Assembly: GCF_014639275.1 (NCBI RefSeq)
Contig: NZ_BMFW01000025.1
Span: 1,331-56,374 of the forward strand
Reading direction: 5' to 3'
Source of the DNA: Arthrobacter liuii
Lineage (GTDB): Bacteria; Actinomycetota; Actinomycetes; Actinomycetales; Micrococcaceae
DNA: 55,044 bases
The notes beneath the pieces are model-generated. The model saw only the letters and a program-made list of their open reading frames with translations, was not told where the DNA came from and searched no databases. Of the stretch, positions 40,440 to 49,302 are shown in pieces. A program made the translations under genes and the position numbers. Numbering within the stretch: position 1 is the stretch's first letter; every line of letters starts with the position of its first letter.

Positions 40440-42884
40440 ATGAGTGCCGCCGCAGAGACCCTTGCTCCTGACATCAACGTCAAGTGGATCGAAGACACCG
40501 GGATCGCGGACATTCCCTCGGTGGGCGGAAAGAACGCCTCCCTGGGGGAACTGAGCCGTGCGCTGCAATCAGCAGGAGTCAGGGTTCCTGAAGGATTTGC
40601 CACCACGGCCGCGGCCTACCGTGCTTTCCTTGCCGCCAACAACCTCGAACCCCGGATCAGGAAGCACATAGAGGATCAGCGCGCCGGCCGGTCAACACTT
40701 CGCGAAGCCGGGGCATCGATCCGCGAGCTGTTCCTTCAGGCCACGTTCCCCGGGGACATCGCGGACGATGTCCAGGAGCACTACCGGACCCTGTGCCACC
40801 GTGCCGGGCAGGCCCAGACCGCGGTGGCGGTCCGCAGCAGCGCCACAGCCGAAGACCTTCCGGACGCCAGCTTCGCCGGCCAGCAGGAGACCTTCCTGAA
40901 CGTGGCCGGAGAGCGCGCGGTCCTTGACGCCTGCCGACGCTGTTATGCCTCCCTGTTTACGGACCGCGCCATCAGCTACCGCGAAATGAAGGGCTACGAC
41001 CACCTGGACGTTGCCCTCTCCGTCGGCGTGCAGCGGATGGTCCGCTCGGACCTTGGCGCTTCAGGGGTGATGTTCTCCATCGACACCGAGTCCGGCTTCC
41101 CCGGTGTGGTGGTCATCAGCGCGGCCTGGGGGCTGGGGGAGACGGTGGTGCAGGGGACCATCAACCCGGACAAATACCAGGTGTTCAAGCCGCTCCTTGC
41201 AGATCAGCGCTTCAGCCCCGTGATCGAACGGGAAGTGGGCGCCAAGGAACGCAAGATGGTCTACGGCCAGGGCGGGGATGCGCGGACCAGGATGGTGGAG
41301 ACCAGCGAACGGGAGCAGCGCTCGCTGGTCCTGGACGACCAGGAAATCCTCCAGCTGGCACGCTGGGCCACAGCCGTGGAGGATCACTACGGGCGGCCGA
41401 TGGACATGGAGTGGGCCAGGGACGGGTTAACCGGTGAACTCTTCATGGTGCAGGCACGGCCGGAAACGGTCCAGGCGCGCCGGAGCACGTCCACCTTCAA
41501 GGCCTACCACCTTGAACAGCCCGGCCGGGTCCTGGCCACCGGCGCTGCCATCGGTGACTCCATTGCCCGGGGGCAGGCGTGCGTAATCCGGGATGCGAAG
41601 GACATCGAGTCCTTCGTTGACGGCTCCGTGCTGGTCACGCGGATGACGGACCCGGACTGGGTGCCCGTCATGAAGAAGGCCGCGGGCATCATCACTGACC
41701 ACGGCGGCCCCACCAGCCACGCCGCGATCGTCAGCCGCGAACTGGGAGTGCCCGCCGTCGTGGGAACGCGCAACGCCACCGAGGCGCTTTCCGACGGCGT
41801 CCAGGTCACCTTGTCCTGCGCAGAAGGCGAGGAGGGCCGCGTCTACGAGGGGCTGCTGGAGTTCTCCGTGGAAGAAGTGGACATGGAGACCCTCCCGGCC
41901 ACCCGCACGGGCATAATGATCAACATTGCGAGTCCGGCCGCCGCCTTCAAGTGGTGGCGGTTGCCGGCGGCCGGCGTGGGCCTGGCACGGATGGAGTTCA
42001 TCATCAACAACCTCATCCGAATCCACCCCATGGCCCTGGTCCACCCGGAAAGAGTGGCTGACCCGGAAGAGGCGGCGCTCATCCGGCAGCTGACCAGCGG
42101 CTACCGGGACCCCCAGGAGTACTTCATCGACGTACTGGCCACCGGGATCGCCAAGATCGCCGCTCCATTCCATCCCAAGCCGGTGATCGTCCGGCTCAGC
42201 GACTTCAAGAGCAACGAGTACAGCCACCTGATCGGCGGCAGCGCCTTCGAGCGACCGGAGGAAAACCCCATGCTGGGGTTCCGCGGCGCCTCCCGCTACT
42301 ACAGCAGCCAATACCGGGAAGGGTTCGCCCTGGAATGCAGGGCCCTCAAGCGCGTAAGGGAACAGCTGGGGTTCGGCAACGTCATCGTCATGGTCCCCTT
42401 CTGCCGCACGGTGCGCGAAGCGGACCAGGTCATCAAGGCGATGGAAGAGCACGGACTGGTCCGCGGTGCGGAAGGGCTTCAGGTCTACATGATGTGCGAA
42501 ATCCCGTCCAACGTGGTCCTGGCAGAGGAATTCGCCAAGCGCTTCGATGGCTTCTCCATCGGGTCCAACGACCTCACCCAACTGGTCCTCGGGGTGGACC
42601 GCGACTCGGAGGAGCTTGCGGGGTTGTTCGATGAACGGGACCCGGCTGTGATGTCCATGATTGCCCAGGCCATCAGCAAGGCCCATGCAGCCGGCATCAA
42701 AATCGGCATCTGCGGGCAGGGGCCAAGCAACCATCCCGACCTCGCGGAGTTCCTTGTGAACCAGGGAATCGATTCGGTGTCGCTGAACCCGGACACCTAC
42801 GTGCGGACGCTCCCGGTGATCTCGGCGGCAGAGGCTGCCGCCGACGCGCACGCAGCTGGCCATGTGCGCCGGGCGGCCACCTGA
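40440..42884 (+). CDS. ppsA: Phosphoenolpyruvate synthase
   Basis: An 814-residue protein with the three PPDK/PpsA parts. The N-terminal ATP-grasp-like domain begins VGGKNASLGELSRAL and includes VRSSATAEDLPDASFAGQQE. The central phosphohistidine domain carries the active-site His in DHGGPTSHAAIVSREL. The C-terminal PEP/pyruvate barrel includes GSNDLTQLVLGVDRDS and the Cys of GICGQGPSNHPDL. It converts pyruvate, ATP and water to PEP, AMP and phosphate. All catalytic residues are present and the length is normal. Placement in a dormancy regulon suggests use in gluconeogenesis or PEP balance under energy stress. Confidence 0.93.
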   Translation: MSAAAETLAPDINVKWIEDTGIADIPSVGGKNASLGELSRALQSAGVRVPEGFATTAAAYRAFLAANNLEPRIRKHIEDQRAGRSTLREAGASIRELFLQATFPGDIADDVQEHYRTLCHRAGQAQTAVAVRSSATAEDLPDASFAGQQETFLNVAGERAVLDACRRCYASLFTDRAISYREMKGYDHLDVALSVGVQRMVRSDLGASGVMFSIDTESGFPGVVVISAAWGLGETVVQGTINPDKYQVFKPLLADQRFSPVIEREVGAKERKMVYGQGGDARTRMVETSEREQRSLVLDDQEILQLARWATAVEDHYGRPMDMEWARDGLTGELFMVQARPETVQARRSTSTFKAYHLEQPGRVLATGAAIGDSIARGQACVIRDAKDIESFVDGSVLVTRMTDPDWVPVMKKAAGIITDHGGPTSHAAIVSRELGVPAVVGTRNATEALSDGVQVTLSCAEGEEGRVYEGLLEFSVEEVDMETLPATRTGIMINIASPAAAFKWWRLPAAGVGLARMEFIINNLIRIHPMALVHPERVADPEEAALIRQLTSGYRDPQEYFIDVLATGIAKIAAPFHPKPVIVRLSDFKSNEYSHLIGGSAFERPEENPMLGFRGASRYYSSQYREGFALECRALKRVREQLGFGNVIVMVPFCRTVREADQVIKAMEEHGLVRGAEGLQVYMMCEIPSNVVLAEEFAKRFDGFSIGSNDLTQLVLGVDRDSEELAGLFDERDPAVMSMIAQAISKAHAAGIKIGICGQGPSNHPDLAEFLVNQGIDSVSLNPDTYVRTLPVISAAEAAADAHAAGHVRRAAT

Positions 42885-42950
42885 AAGTGCCCGGCACCCA
42901 AGGGTTGGTCCCCCGGGGAGCCAGGCACCGTCGTCGTGCCCCGGCTGTCT

Positions 42951-43373
42951 TCAGCCCCTGGTGACGGGGATCTTCGAGCCGCCGGATCCTTGTTCCTCGG
43001 CCGGTATCGGAGCACGGACTTCGAGGAGGCCGTCCTTGTAGGAGGCGGTGACATCGCCCTCCTGGACGCCGCTGGGGAGGGGAATGCGCCGGACAAAAGA
43101 CCCATACCGGAATTCGGACCGGTAGCCGTCCTTGTCCTTCTGCTCCGTCTTCTCCTGCCGCTCCGCCCTGATCGACAGCACGCCGTCGGCCACGGTCACG
43201 TCAACGTCCCTCTCCGGATCTATGCCGGGCAGTTCAGCCCGCACCACGAGCGTGTTTCCCTCGACCATCTCTTCAACGCGGATGGCCGAGGTCCCCAGGT
43301 CGCCCTCGAAAAGCCTTTCGATGACATCCATGGGGGAGCGGCGGGTATCGAACCATTTCATCAGGTCAGTCAT
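42951..43373 (-). CDS. hsp20: Small heat shock protein (Hsp20/alpha-crystallin)
   Basis: A 140-residue protein with a short N-terminal arm (MTDLMKWFDTRRSPMDVIER), an alpha-crystallin domain (VEGNTLVVRAELPGIDPERD, DVTVADGVLSIRAER, GSFVRRIPLPSGV, ASYKDGLLEVRAPI) and a C-terminal extension with the SKIPV I-x-V-like anchor. ATG 43373 has AGGAGG 6 nt upstream. It is the analogue of mycobacterial HspX/Acr, the classic DosR target. A DosR-type box lies 81 bp upstream inside the end of the neighbouring ATPase gene. Confidence 0.92.
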   Translation of the reverse strand: MTDLMKWFDTRRSPMDVIERLFEGDLGTSAIRVEEMVEGNTLVVRAELPGIDPERDVDVTVADGVLSIRAERQEKTEQKDKDGYRSEFRYGSFVRRIPLPSGVQEGDVTASYKDGLLEVRAPIPAEEQGSGGSKIPVTRG

Positions 43374-43386
43374 TCTTGCCTCCTGC

Positions 43387-45912
43387 TCATGTGGAAGCCG
43401 GACCATCGCGGTGCCCGGCATTTCCACCATCCGCTTCCCTCGACGCTGGTTCCAGAGTCAAAGGTCCCAGCCCGGTTTCCCCGCGACCAGCCCCATGCGG
43501 CGGGCGGCCCGTGAAACGGCCGATAACCTCGATTGCCGCGCATCCTGCGATGGCGACGCCGACTGTGAAGGCCAGCAGGTCCGCTGGCGGCCACCCAACC
43601 CGGAAGAAGTCCTGTGTCAGCGGAAGGCTGAACAAGAGCACCAGGCCGGTGTACATTCCCGCCAGGATCGCGAACTTGGGTCCGGTCAGGGGTCGTGATG
43701 CCATCACCAGGATCCAGGCCGCCACGAGGCCCAGGGTGAGCGTGGCGGCGGACTGCGACGCGTCCAGGCTGTGGTCACCCGACGACTGCGCGTAGGCGCT
43801 GACCGCCAGGACGCAGACTGCGGCGCAGAAGCCTGCCGGCACTGCGAACGCGAGGGAACGCCGGAGGAATCCGGGCGCGTAGCGTTGGCCACCGGGCTGC
43901 AGCGCCAGGAAGAACGACGGCAGCCCAATGGTCAGTCCGTCCAGGGCGGACAGTTGCCGGGGCAGGAACGGAAAAGCCAGCAACAGGATGCCGGTGACCA
44001 CGGAGAGGACCGTAGCGTACACGGTCTTACTCAGGAAGACCAGGGAGACGCGCTCGATATTGCTAATGGCCCGGCGTCCTTCACCCACAACTGCCGGCAG
44101 CCTTTCGAAGCGCCCGTCCAGGAGCACCAGGCGGGCCACGGCCTTGGTTGCCGGCGAAGCGGTGTCCATCGCGATGCCCAGGTCCGCCTCCTTGAGTGCA
44201 AGGACATCGTTGACCCCGTCCCCGGTCATGGCCACCGTGTGCCCCCGCCGTCTCAGGGCCCGGACCAGATCCCGTTTCTGGGACGGGGTCACACTTCCGA
44301 AGAGGCTCTGGGCCTCCACCGTTTCCTCCAGTTGGTGCGGTTGGCCGGGCAGGTGGCGTGCGTCATAGGCAACACCGGCTCCAAAACCCACCCTGCGGGC
44401 CAGCGCTGCCACGGTCCGGGGATCATCACCGGAAATGATCTTGACGGTTACCCCTTGCTGCCGGAAATAGTCGAGCGTCCGGGCCGCGTCCGGGCGGATG
44501 CTCTCCCGGAAGGTCAGCAGCATGACGGGCACCAGCTCCGGGGGCAGGCCCGTCCTTGCGGCGTCCGACGGCAACCGGGCCGCCAGGTGTGCCAGTGCCA
44601 GCGTCCGGAGGCCCGTAGAGGCAAGGGCGGCGGCCATACCCTGCGCATTGGCGCATCCAGGGAAGCCCAGCACAGTATCCGGTGCTCCCAGGATCCAGGT
44701 ACCGGACGCGCCGGACTCCGGGCCGAAGGTCACCGAACTCCACTTTCGCGCGGACGAAAATGGAACTGCTCCCTGCTCCTGAAGCGGAACTGCCACGGGG
44801 AAGGCGGCCCCGATGGCCGCGGCGGTGCTGCTTGCGTCCGCGTTGGCTCCAAACCATTCCAGCGCCGGCCGCCACCCGCTGGCAGGAACGCTCCCCACGT
44901 CGTGGACGGCGTCGAACACGACCGAACCGTCCGACAACGTGCCGGTTTTATCAAGGCAGAGCACATCCACCCGGGCCAGGACCTCCACGGCGGCAAGCTC
45001 CTGGATCAGGACTTTTTGGCCGGCAAGCCGGAGCCCGCCCACGGCAAATGCAACGCTGGTCATCAGGAGCAGGCCCAGCGGGATCATGGCCATGATGCCC
45101 GCAATCGCCCCCACCGTGGCCGGTATCCACCGCCCCGATTCCAGGGCTCCAGCCCACCCGCCCTGGTTCTGCATCTGCGCATTCGTGAGCAGCAATGCGG
45201 TGGGAAGCAGCAGCCAGGTGATGACGGCGAAGACTTTTTCCAGCCCCCTGCGGATCTCCGACGTGACCAGGGAGAACCGCCGCGCATCCGCTGCTAGCCG
45301 GTAAGCGAACGTGTCAGGCCCCACCCGGAGCACGGTGGCCCGGCCGCTGTCGGCCAGGATCAGTGAACCGGACAGCAGCACGGAGCCGCCCGGTTTGGGA
45401 ACCGGCTCGGATTCACCGGTCAGCAGGGATTCGTCCACCTCCAGCGGGCCTTCGCCGAGAAGCACCAGGTCTGCCGTGACCTGGTCTCCGGCGGTGAGCA
45501 CCACCAGGTCGCCGGGAACCAGTTCTCCCGCAGGGATGGTTTCCCTGGCACCGTTCCTGATCACAGTGTTCGTGGCGGCCTGCAAAATGGCGAGCCGGTC
45601 GAGCGAGCGCTTGGCCCGGTACTCCTGGATGATGCCGATCAGAGAATTGCTGACGGCGGACAGGCCAAACAGCGCATCACGCCATTCGCCAAGGACCAAC
45701 AGCAGGACGAAGCACCCTCCCACAACACCGTTGAAAAGGGTGAACACGTTGGTCCGGACAATCTCCGCGACGCTCCGGCTGGTTGCCGTGGGCGCGCTGT
45801 TGATGCGGCCGGCATCGGTCCGCTCCCGAACTTCCGCAGTCGAAAGCCCGTCCCGGGCATGGCGTAGGTCCAGGCCCGGAAGCGGTGCCCCGTTTTCCCC
45901 AGCTATCGGCAT
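43387..45912 (-). CDS. CtpE-like P-type ATPase
   Basis: An 841-residue P-type ATPase: VDESLLTGESEPVPKPG (actuator), LCLDKTGTLSDGSVV (catalytic Asp), MTGDGVNDVLALKEADLGIAMD (hinge), and the membrane motif IPLGLLLMTSVAFAVG. PLGL in place of PEGL is characteristic of CtpE-type pumps, which have been linked to calcium uptake in mycobacteria. The C-terminal membrane helices are complete. It starts 24 bp after the stop of the tandem usp gene, so the two are likely co-transcribed. Confidence 0.87.
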   Translation of the reverse strand: MPIAGENGAPLPGLDLRHARDGLSTAEVRERTDAGRINSAPTATSRSVAEIVRTNVFTLFNGVVGGCFVLLLVLGEWRDALFGLSAVSNSLIGIIQEYRAKRSLDRLAILQAATNTVIRNGARETIPAGELVPGDLVVLTAGDQVTADLVLLGEGPLEVDESLLTGESEPVPKPGGSVLLSGSLILADSGRATVLRVGPDTFAYRLAADARRFSLVTSEIRRGLEKVFAVITWLLLPTALLLTNAQMQNQGGWAGALESGRWIPATVGAIAGIMAMIPLGLLLMTSVAFAVGGLRLAGQKVLIQELAAVEVLARVDVLCLDKTGTLSDGSVVFDAVHDVGSVPASGWRPALEWFGANADASSTAAAIGAAFPVAVPLQEQGAVPFSSARKWSSVTFGPESGASGTWILGAPDTVLGFPGCANAQGMAAALASTGLRTLALAHLAARLPSDAARTGLPPELVPVMLLTFRESIRPDAARTLDYFRQQGVTVKIISGDDPRTVAALARRVGFGAGVAYDARHLPGQPHQLEETVEAQSLFGSVTPSQKRDLVRALRRRGHTVAMTGDGVNDVLALKEADLGIAMDTASPATKAVARLVLLDGRFERLPAVVGEGRRAISNIERVSLVFLSKTVYATVLSVVTGILLLAFPFLPRQLSALDGLTIGLPSFFLALQPGGQRYAPGFLRRSLAFAVPAGFCAAVCVLAVSAYAQSSGDHSLDASQSAATLTLGLVAAWILVMASRPLTGPKFAILAGMYTGLVLLFSLPLTQDFFRVGWPPADLLAFTVGVAIAGCAAIEVIGRFTGRPPHGAGRGETGLGPLTLEPASREADGGNAGHRDGPAST
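43455..43467. promoter_or_regulatory. DosR-type box inside the end of the CtpE-like gene
   Basis: The reverse strand reads GGGACCTTTGACT, 81 bp upstream of the hsp20 ATG (43373). It lies within the final 27 codons of the CtpE-like coding sequence, so the promoter of hsp20 is embedded in its neighbour. Confidence 0.6.
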
Positions 45913-45936
45913 GGCATGGCCAGGCAGCAGCCCCGG

Positions 45937-46803
45937 TCAGCCGCTGTGCTGCTGCTTGTGCATGCGGGTGATGACCGTGGGGCACGGCGGCTGGGTCAGT
46001 ACCGCGTGTGCCGTGGACCCCAGGAAGAGTCTTTCGAAGCCACCCTTTCCCCGGCTGCCCAAGACCAGCAGCCGGGCGCCTGAGGCGGCCCGGAGCAGGG
46101 CGTCCGCCGGCTCCAGGACGGTTTCCATCACCGTGTGCACCACAAGGTCCGGGTAGTCCTGCCGAAGGCCTGCTTCGGTTTCGGACAGCACGATCTGCTC
46201 CTCCTCGACCACATGCGTGGCGAAGCTGCTCTGGGGGAGCCCGGCGGCGATCCAGCGGTTGGGGCCGGTGAACGCGTAGAGGACCGTCAGTTCCTCTCCG
46301 AGTGCGTCAGCTTCGGCGGCCGCAAAGGCCACTGCCTGCGTTGATTCCCGTGATCCATCCACGCCCACCAGGATGCCGCGCCCGTCTGCCTGGCCGTCGC
46401 CGATGACGGCAACGGGGCACTCGGCCGTGGCAGCGGCCTGCAGCGCCCGGTCTGTCAGTGCGCCGCGGTTGCGGCCGCTGGTGCCCAGGACGAGCATGGC
46501 GGCATTCTTGGAATAGGCGCCCAGCGCTGCGCCAACGCCCCCCTCGAGCAGCTGCAGCGAAACTTCCAGGCCGGGCTCGGCGGCTGTGGCCTTTTCGCCC
46601 GCTTCCTTCAACAGGCCCAGGCCAGATTCACGTATGACTTCAAGGTAGGGGAGGACTTCGGCTGCCATCCACCGGTCGTCCACGACGTTCACGACGGCGA
46701 GCGGGCACTTGAGCCTGTTGGCCCGGGCTGCTGCCCACAAGAGGGCGGCGTTGGACGCCGAAGTGTCGGTGACGCCGACGGCGATTGGTTTGGCAGGTGC
46801 CAT
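45937..46803 (-). CDS. Tandem universal stress protein
   Basis: A 288-residue protein with two Usp domains. The first (IAVGVTDTSASNAALLWAA) has a degenerate GTSGRNRGALTDRA loop. The second (ILVGVDGSRESTQAVAFAAA) has the canonical GSRGKGGFERLFLGSTAHAV ATP loop, so the second domain is the likely ATP binder. It precedes the CtpE-like gene by 24 bp and follows the pyridoxamine-oxidase-fold gene by 69 bp, so the three may form one transcript driven from the box at 47366. Confidence 0.9.
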   Translation of the reverse strand: MAPAKPIAVGVTDTSASNAALLWAAARANRLKCPLAVVNVVDDRWMAAEVLPYLEVIRESGLGLLKEAGEKATAAEPGLEVSLQLLEGGVGAALGAYSKNAAMLVLGTSGRNRGALTDRALQAAATAECPVAVIGDGQADGRGILVGVDGSRESTQAVAFAAAEADALGEELTVLYAFTGPNRWIAAGLPQSSFATHVVEEEQIVLSETEAGLRQDYPDLVVHTVMETVLEPADALLRAASGARLLVLGSRGKGGFERLFLGSTAHAVLTQPPCPTVITRMHKQQHSG

Positions 46804-46872
46804 GGGGGACCATCCTTTGTTGGTTCTGGCGAAGGGGTATGGTGCGGCGTGGAGCGGTGCCTCAGGCGGGGA

Positions 46873-47331
46873 TTACCCGGCTGTCGGTTCCCGGGGCGGC
46901 CACCAGTGGGTTGGTGCCGCGATGACGAACCGCCGGCCGCTGATGTCCTGCGGCGTGATCCGGATCAGGATGTTTTTCTGGCCGGGCTGCCAAGGGGACA
47001 GCCCGGCTTCCATGGCGTCCCGGGTTTCCTCTGCATCGGACACCACCATGGCACGGCCCTTGAGGATGACGCTCCAGGCGATGGTGCCGTACTGGTTCAT
47101 GCCGTCCGCCTCCACGGCTACCACCTTCCGGTCCGCCAGGGATGAAAGCTTCGTTCCTTCACCGGTGCGGATGAGTAATGTGCCGTTGGTGGGGACAAAA
47201 TTCACCGGGTAGTTTTTTACGGCCTCGCCGTCGGTGAAGGCGACCCTGCAGACGGAAGTTGAACGGAGGTATCGCCAGCAATCGTGGACGCCGAGTTCCT
47301 TGATTTCCGGTTCTGTGGCTGCGGTATTCAT
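46873..47331 (-). CDS. Pyridoxamine 5'-phosphate oxidase-fold protein
   Basis: A 152-residue split-barrel flavin/heme-binding family protein: CWRYLRSTSVCRVAFTDGEA, YPVNFVPTNGTLLIRTGEGT, then KVVAVEADGMNQYGTIAWSV and LKGRAMVVSDAEE. Such proteins (Rv2003c/Rv3131-type neighbours in mycobacterial DosR regulons) may bind F420, FMN or heme; the cofactor cannot be told. The box at 47366 lies 34 bp before the ATG, and no Shine-Dalgarno sequence is present, so the message may be leaderless. Confidence 0.8.
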   Translation of the reverse strand: MNTAATEPEIKELGVHDCWRYLRSTSVCRVAFTDGEAVKNYPVNFVPTNGTLLIRTGEGTKLSSLADRKVVAVEADGMNQYGTIAWSVILKGRAMVVSDAEETRDAMEAGLSPWQPGQKNILIRITPQDISGRRFVIAAPTHWWPPREPTAG

Positions 47332-47365
47332 GGCCGTAGCCTAGGGCCGGCAACCCGCCGCCGAT

Positions 47366-47381
47366 AGGGAAGAAGGTCCTG
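47366..47381. promoter_or_regulatory. DosR-type box (AGGGAAGAAGGTCCTG)
   Basis: Exactly 34 bp upstream of the pyridoxamine-oxidase-fold gene. A weaker GGGACCACAGGGGG follows at 47407-47420, toward the sensor kinase gene. Confidence 0.55.
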
Positions 47382-47573
47382 CGCCCCCCGTACCGCCCCC
47401 CAATCCGGGACCACAGGGGGTATTTTCCACGATGCTCTCCTAGAATTGCACCAGAGGCGTCTTCATGCTCAGGTGAAGGCGGAATTGGGGGCGGAAGCCG
47501 GCACTTCCGTTTCGAACGCTTGGATCGCGCAGGGACCCGCAGCGCCGCAGGTTTTTGCCGCAGGAGGTGGGAC

Positions 47574-49256
47574 GTGAGCACTGAGCATCATTGGCGCTCT
47601 CCGATGCGGGGCAGGGTGGAAGAGTTGCTAAGGGACTTCACCTCCCGGGGAGACGAACTGCTGGATACCCAGGAACGGATCAATGGCCTGTTGGCCGCAG
47701 TGGTGGCCCTCGCCGAGGACCTGAGCCTCGAAGCCGTCCTGGACCGTCTTGTGCGGTCGGCCTGCGCCCTGCTCGGCGCCAGGTACGGTGCCTTGGGGGT
47801 CATCGGAGAAGACCGCACATTGAGCCACTTCATCACTGTGGGTATCGACGAACAAGGCATCCGTTCCATTGGCGACCTGCCCACGGGCCACGGCGTCCTG
47901 GGACTGCTTATCCGGGAGCCGAAGCCTTTGCGCCTCCATGACCTGGGCCAGCACCCCATCACTTCCGGTTTCCCCCCGAACCACCCGCCCATGAGGACCT
48001 TCCTGGGCGTACCTGTCCGGGTCCGGGACGTAGTATTCGGGAATCTCTACCTGACCGAGAAGCAGGGCGGGGAGGATTTCACCGCGGAAGATGAAGATCT
48101 TGCGGTTGCACTGGCCGCCGCGGCCGGAGTGGCAATCCAGAACGCCCGCCTCTTTGAAGACAGCAACCGCCGCCAGAAATGGCTGGAGGCAGGCATGGAG
48201 CTGAGCAGCCGGTTGATCATGACGTCCCCTTCGGAAGATGTGGACAACCTGGACATTGTTGCCGACACCGCCCTGAACGTTTCCGGCTCGGCGCTTGCCG
48301 TCATAGCCGTGCCAGCCGGTGACCGCTCGCTTCGATGCCGGTCATGCCTTGGTGTGCAGGGTCTCCAGGCCGGCCAGGAGCTGATGGTCTCGAGTGCGGT
48401 CTCGGGCGTGATCGAGGGCGGAGGGTCTTTCGTAGCCAAGGACCCGCGGCAGGTCTTCGAGGACGAGGTGGCGGACAAGCTCGGTTCCGTACTGGTGTGT
48501 TCGCTGGGGCACAGCTCCAGCGACAACGGGGTTCTCCTGCTGGCCCGTGCACACGGAGCCCCCGTCTTCAACCAGGCAGAGGCGGAGTCCAGTGCCATCT
48601 TTGGGAGCCGGATCGGGCTGGCGCTGGACTTGGCGCGCGTGAACGCACTGCGCGAACAAAACCTGCTTTTCACCGATCGGGAACGGATTGCCCGGGACCT
48701 GCATGACCTCGTCATCCAGCGGTTGTTCGCTGCCGGCCTGAGTGTCCAGAGCCTGCGCCGCTTCACATTGGATCCGGTGGCCCATGAGCGTATCGCGGCC
48801 GTGACCACGGAACTTGATGACACCATCCGTAAGCTGCGGGACACCATCTACTCGCTTCGCACCGGCGAAGAGGAGCAGGAACCCCTGACGGGCCGGATCC
48901 TGCGCGTGGTCCGGGAGAACTCGCGCAGCTACGCCGTGACCCCCAACGTGTCCATGGACGGAGCGGTGGATTCGGTAAGGGAAGACGTGGCTGTCCACCT
49001 GTTGTCGGTGCTTTCGGAGGGGCTGAGCAACGCGCTGAGACATTCCGGCGCGGACGAAATCCAGGTCACTGTTGCCGTAGCCCGGGACCAGGTCAAGCTT
49101 CTTATCAGCGATAACGGCCGGGGCTTCACGGAGCCCGCCCAGGTAAGCGGCCTGGCGAACATGCGCCACCGCGCCGAGCTGCTGAAGGGCAGCTGCATCA
49201 TCGAGAGCGCGCCCGGCGAGGGCACGTCCGTGGAATGGTCCGCCAAGCTGGCCTAG
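47574..49256 (+). CDS. devS: DosS/DevS-like GAF-GAF sensor histidine kinase
   Basis: A 560-residue kinase. GAF-1 (about residues 45-190) contains SGFPPNHPPMRTFLGVPVRV; the His at 137 corresponds by position to the proximal heme ligand of mycobacterial DosS/DosT (H149/H147). GAF-2 spans about 225-355. The dimerisation/phosphorylation helix has RERIARDLHDLVIQRLFAAG with H377 (DosS H395 analogue). The GHKL ATPase domain has SEGLSNALRHSGADE and ISDNGRGF. GTG 47574 follows AGGAGGTGG. It should sense O2, NO or CO (or redox state) and phosphorylate the DosR-like regulator encoded convergently at 49303. Confidence 0.88.
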   Translation: MSTEHHWRSPMRGRVEELLRDFTSRGDELLDTQERINGLLAAVVALAEDLSLEAVLDRLVRSACALLGARYGALGVIGEDRTLSHFITVGIDEQGIRSIGDLPTGHGVLGLLIREPKPLRLHDLGQHPITSGFPPNHPPMRTFLGVPVRVRDVVFGNLYLTEKQGGEDFTAEDEDLAVALAAAAGVAIQNARLFEDSNRRQKWLEAGMELSSRLIMTSPSEDVDNLDIVADTALNVSGSALAVIAVPAGDRSLRCRSCLGVQGLQAGQELMVSSAVSGVIEGGGSFVAKDPRQVFEDEVADKLGSVLVCSLGHSSSDNGVLLLARAHGAPVFNQAEAESSAIFGSRIGLALDLARVNALREQNLLFTDRERIARDLHDLVIQRLFAAGLSVQSLRRFTLDPVAHERIAAVTTELDDTIRKLRDTIYSLRTGEEEQEPLTGRILRVVRENSRSYAVTPNVSMDGAVDSVREDVAVHLLSVLSEGLSNALRHSGADEIQVTVAVARDQVKLLISDNGRGFTEPAQVSGLANMRHRAELLKGSCIIESAPGEGTSVEWSAKLA

Positions 49257-49302
49257 CCTGTCCGCCAGGCACGGCCTGCGTCACGGCCGGGTGTGGTTGA
49301 GG

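Noticed and set aside
41427..42863. 478-codon open frame on the minus strand
   Set aside because: Antisense to ppsA; His/Gly-rich shadow with no ribosome binding site.
43771..45297. 508-codon open frame on the plus strand
   Set aside because: It lies wholly opposite the CtpE-like ATPase gene. Its composition is Arg/Gly/His-rich shadow sequence with no domain, as expected in high-GC DNA.
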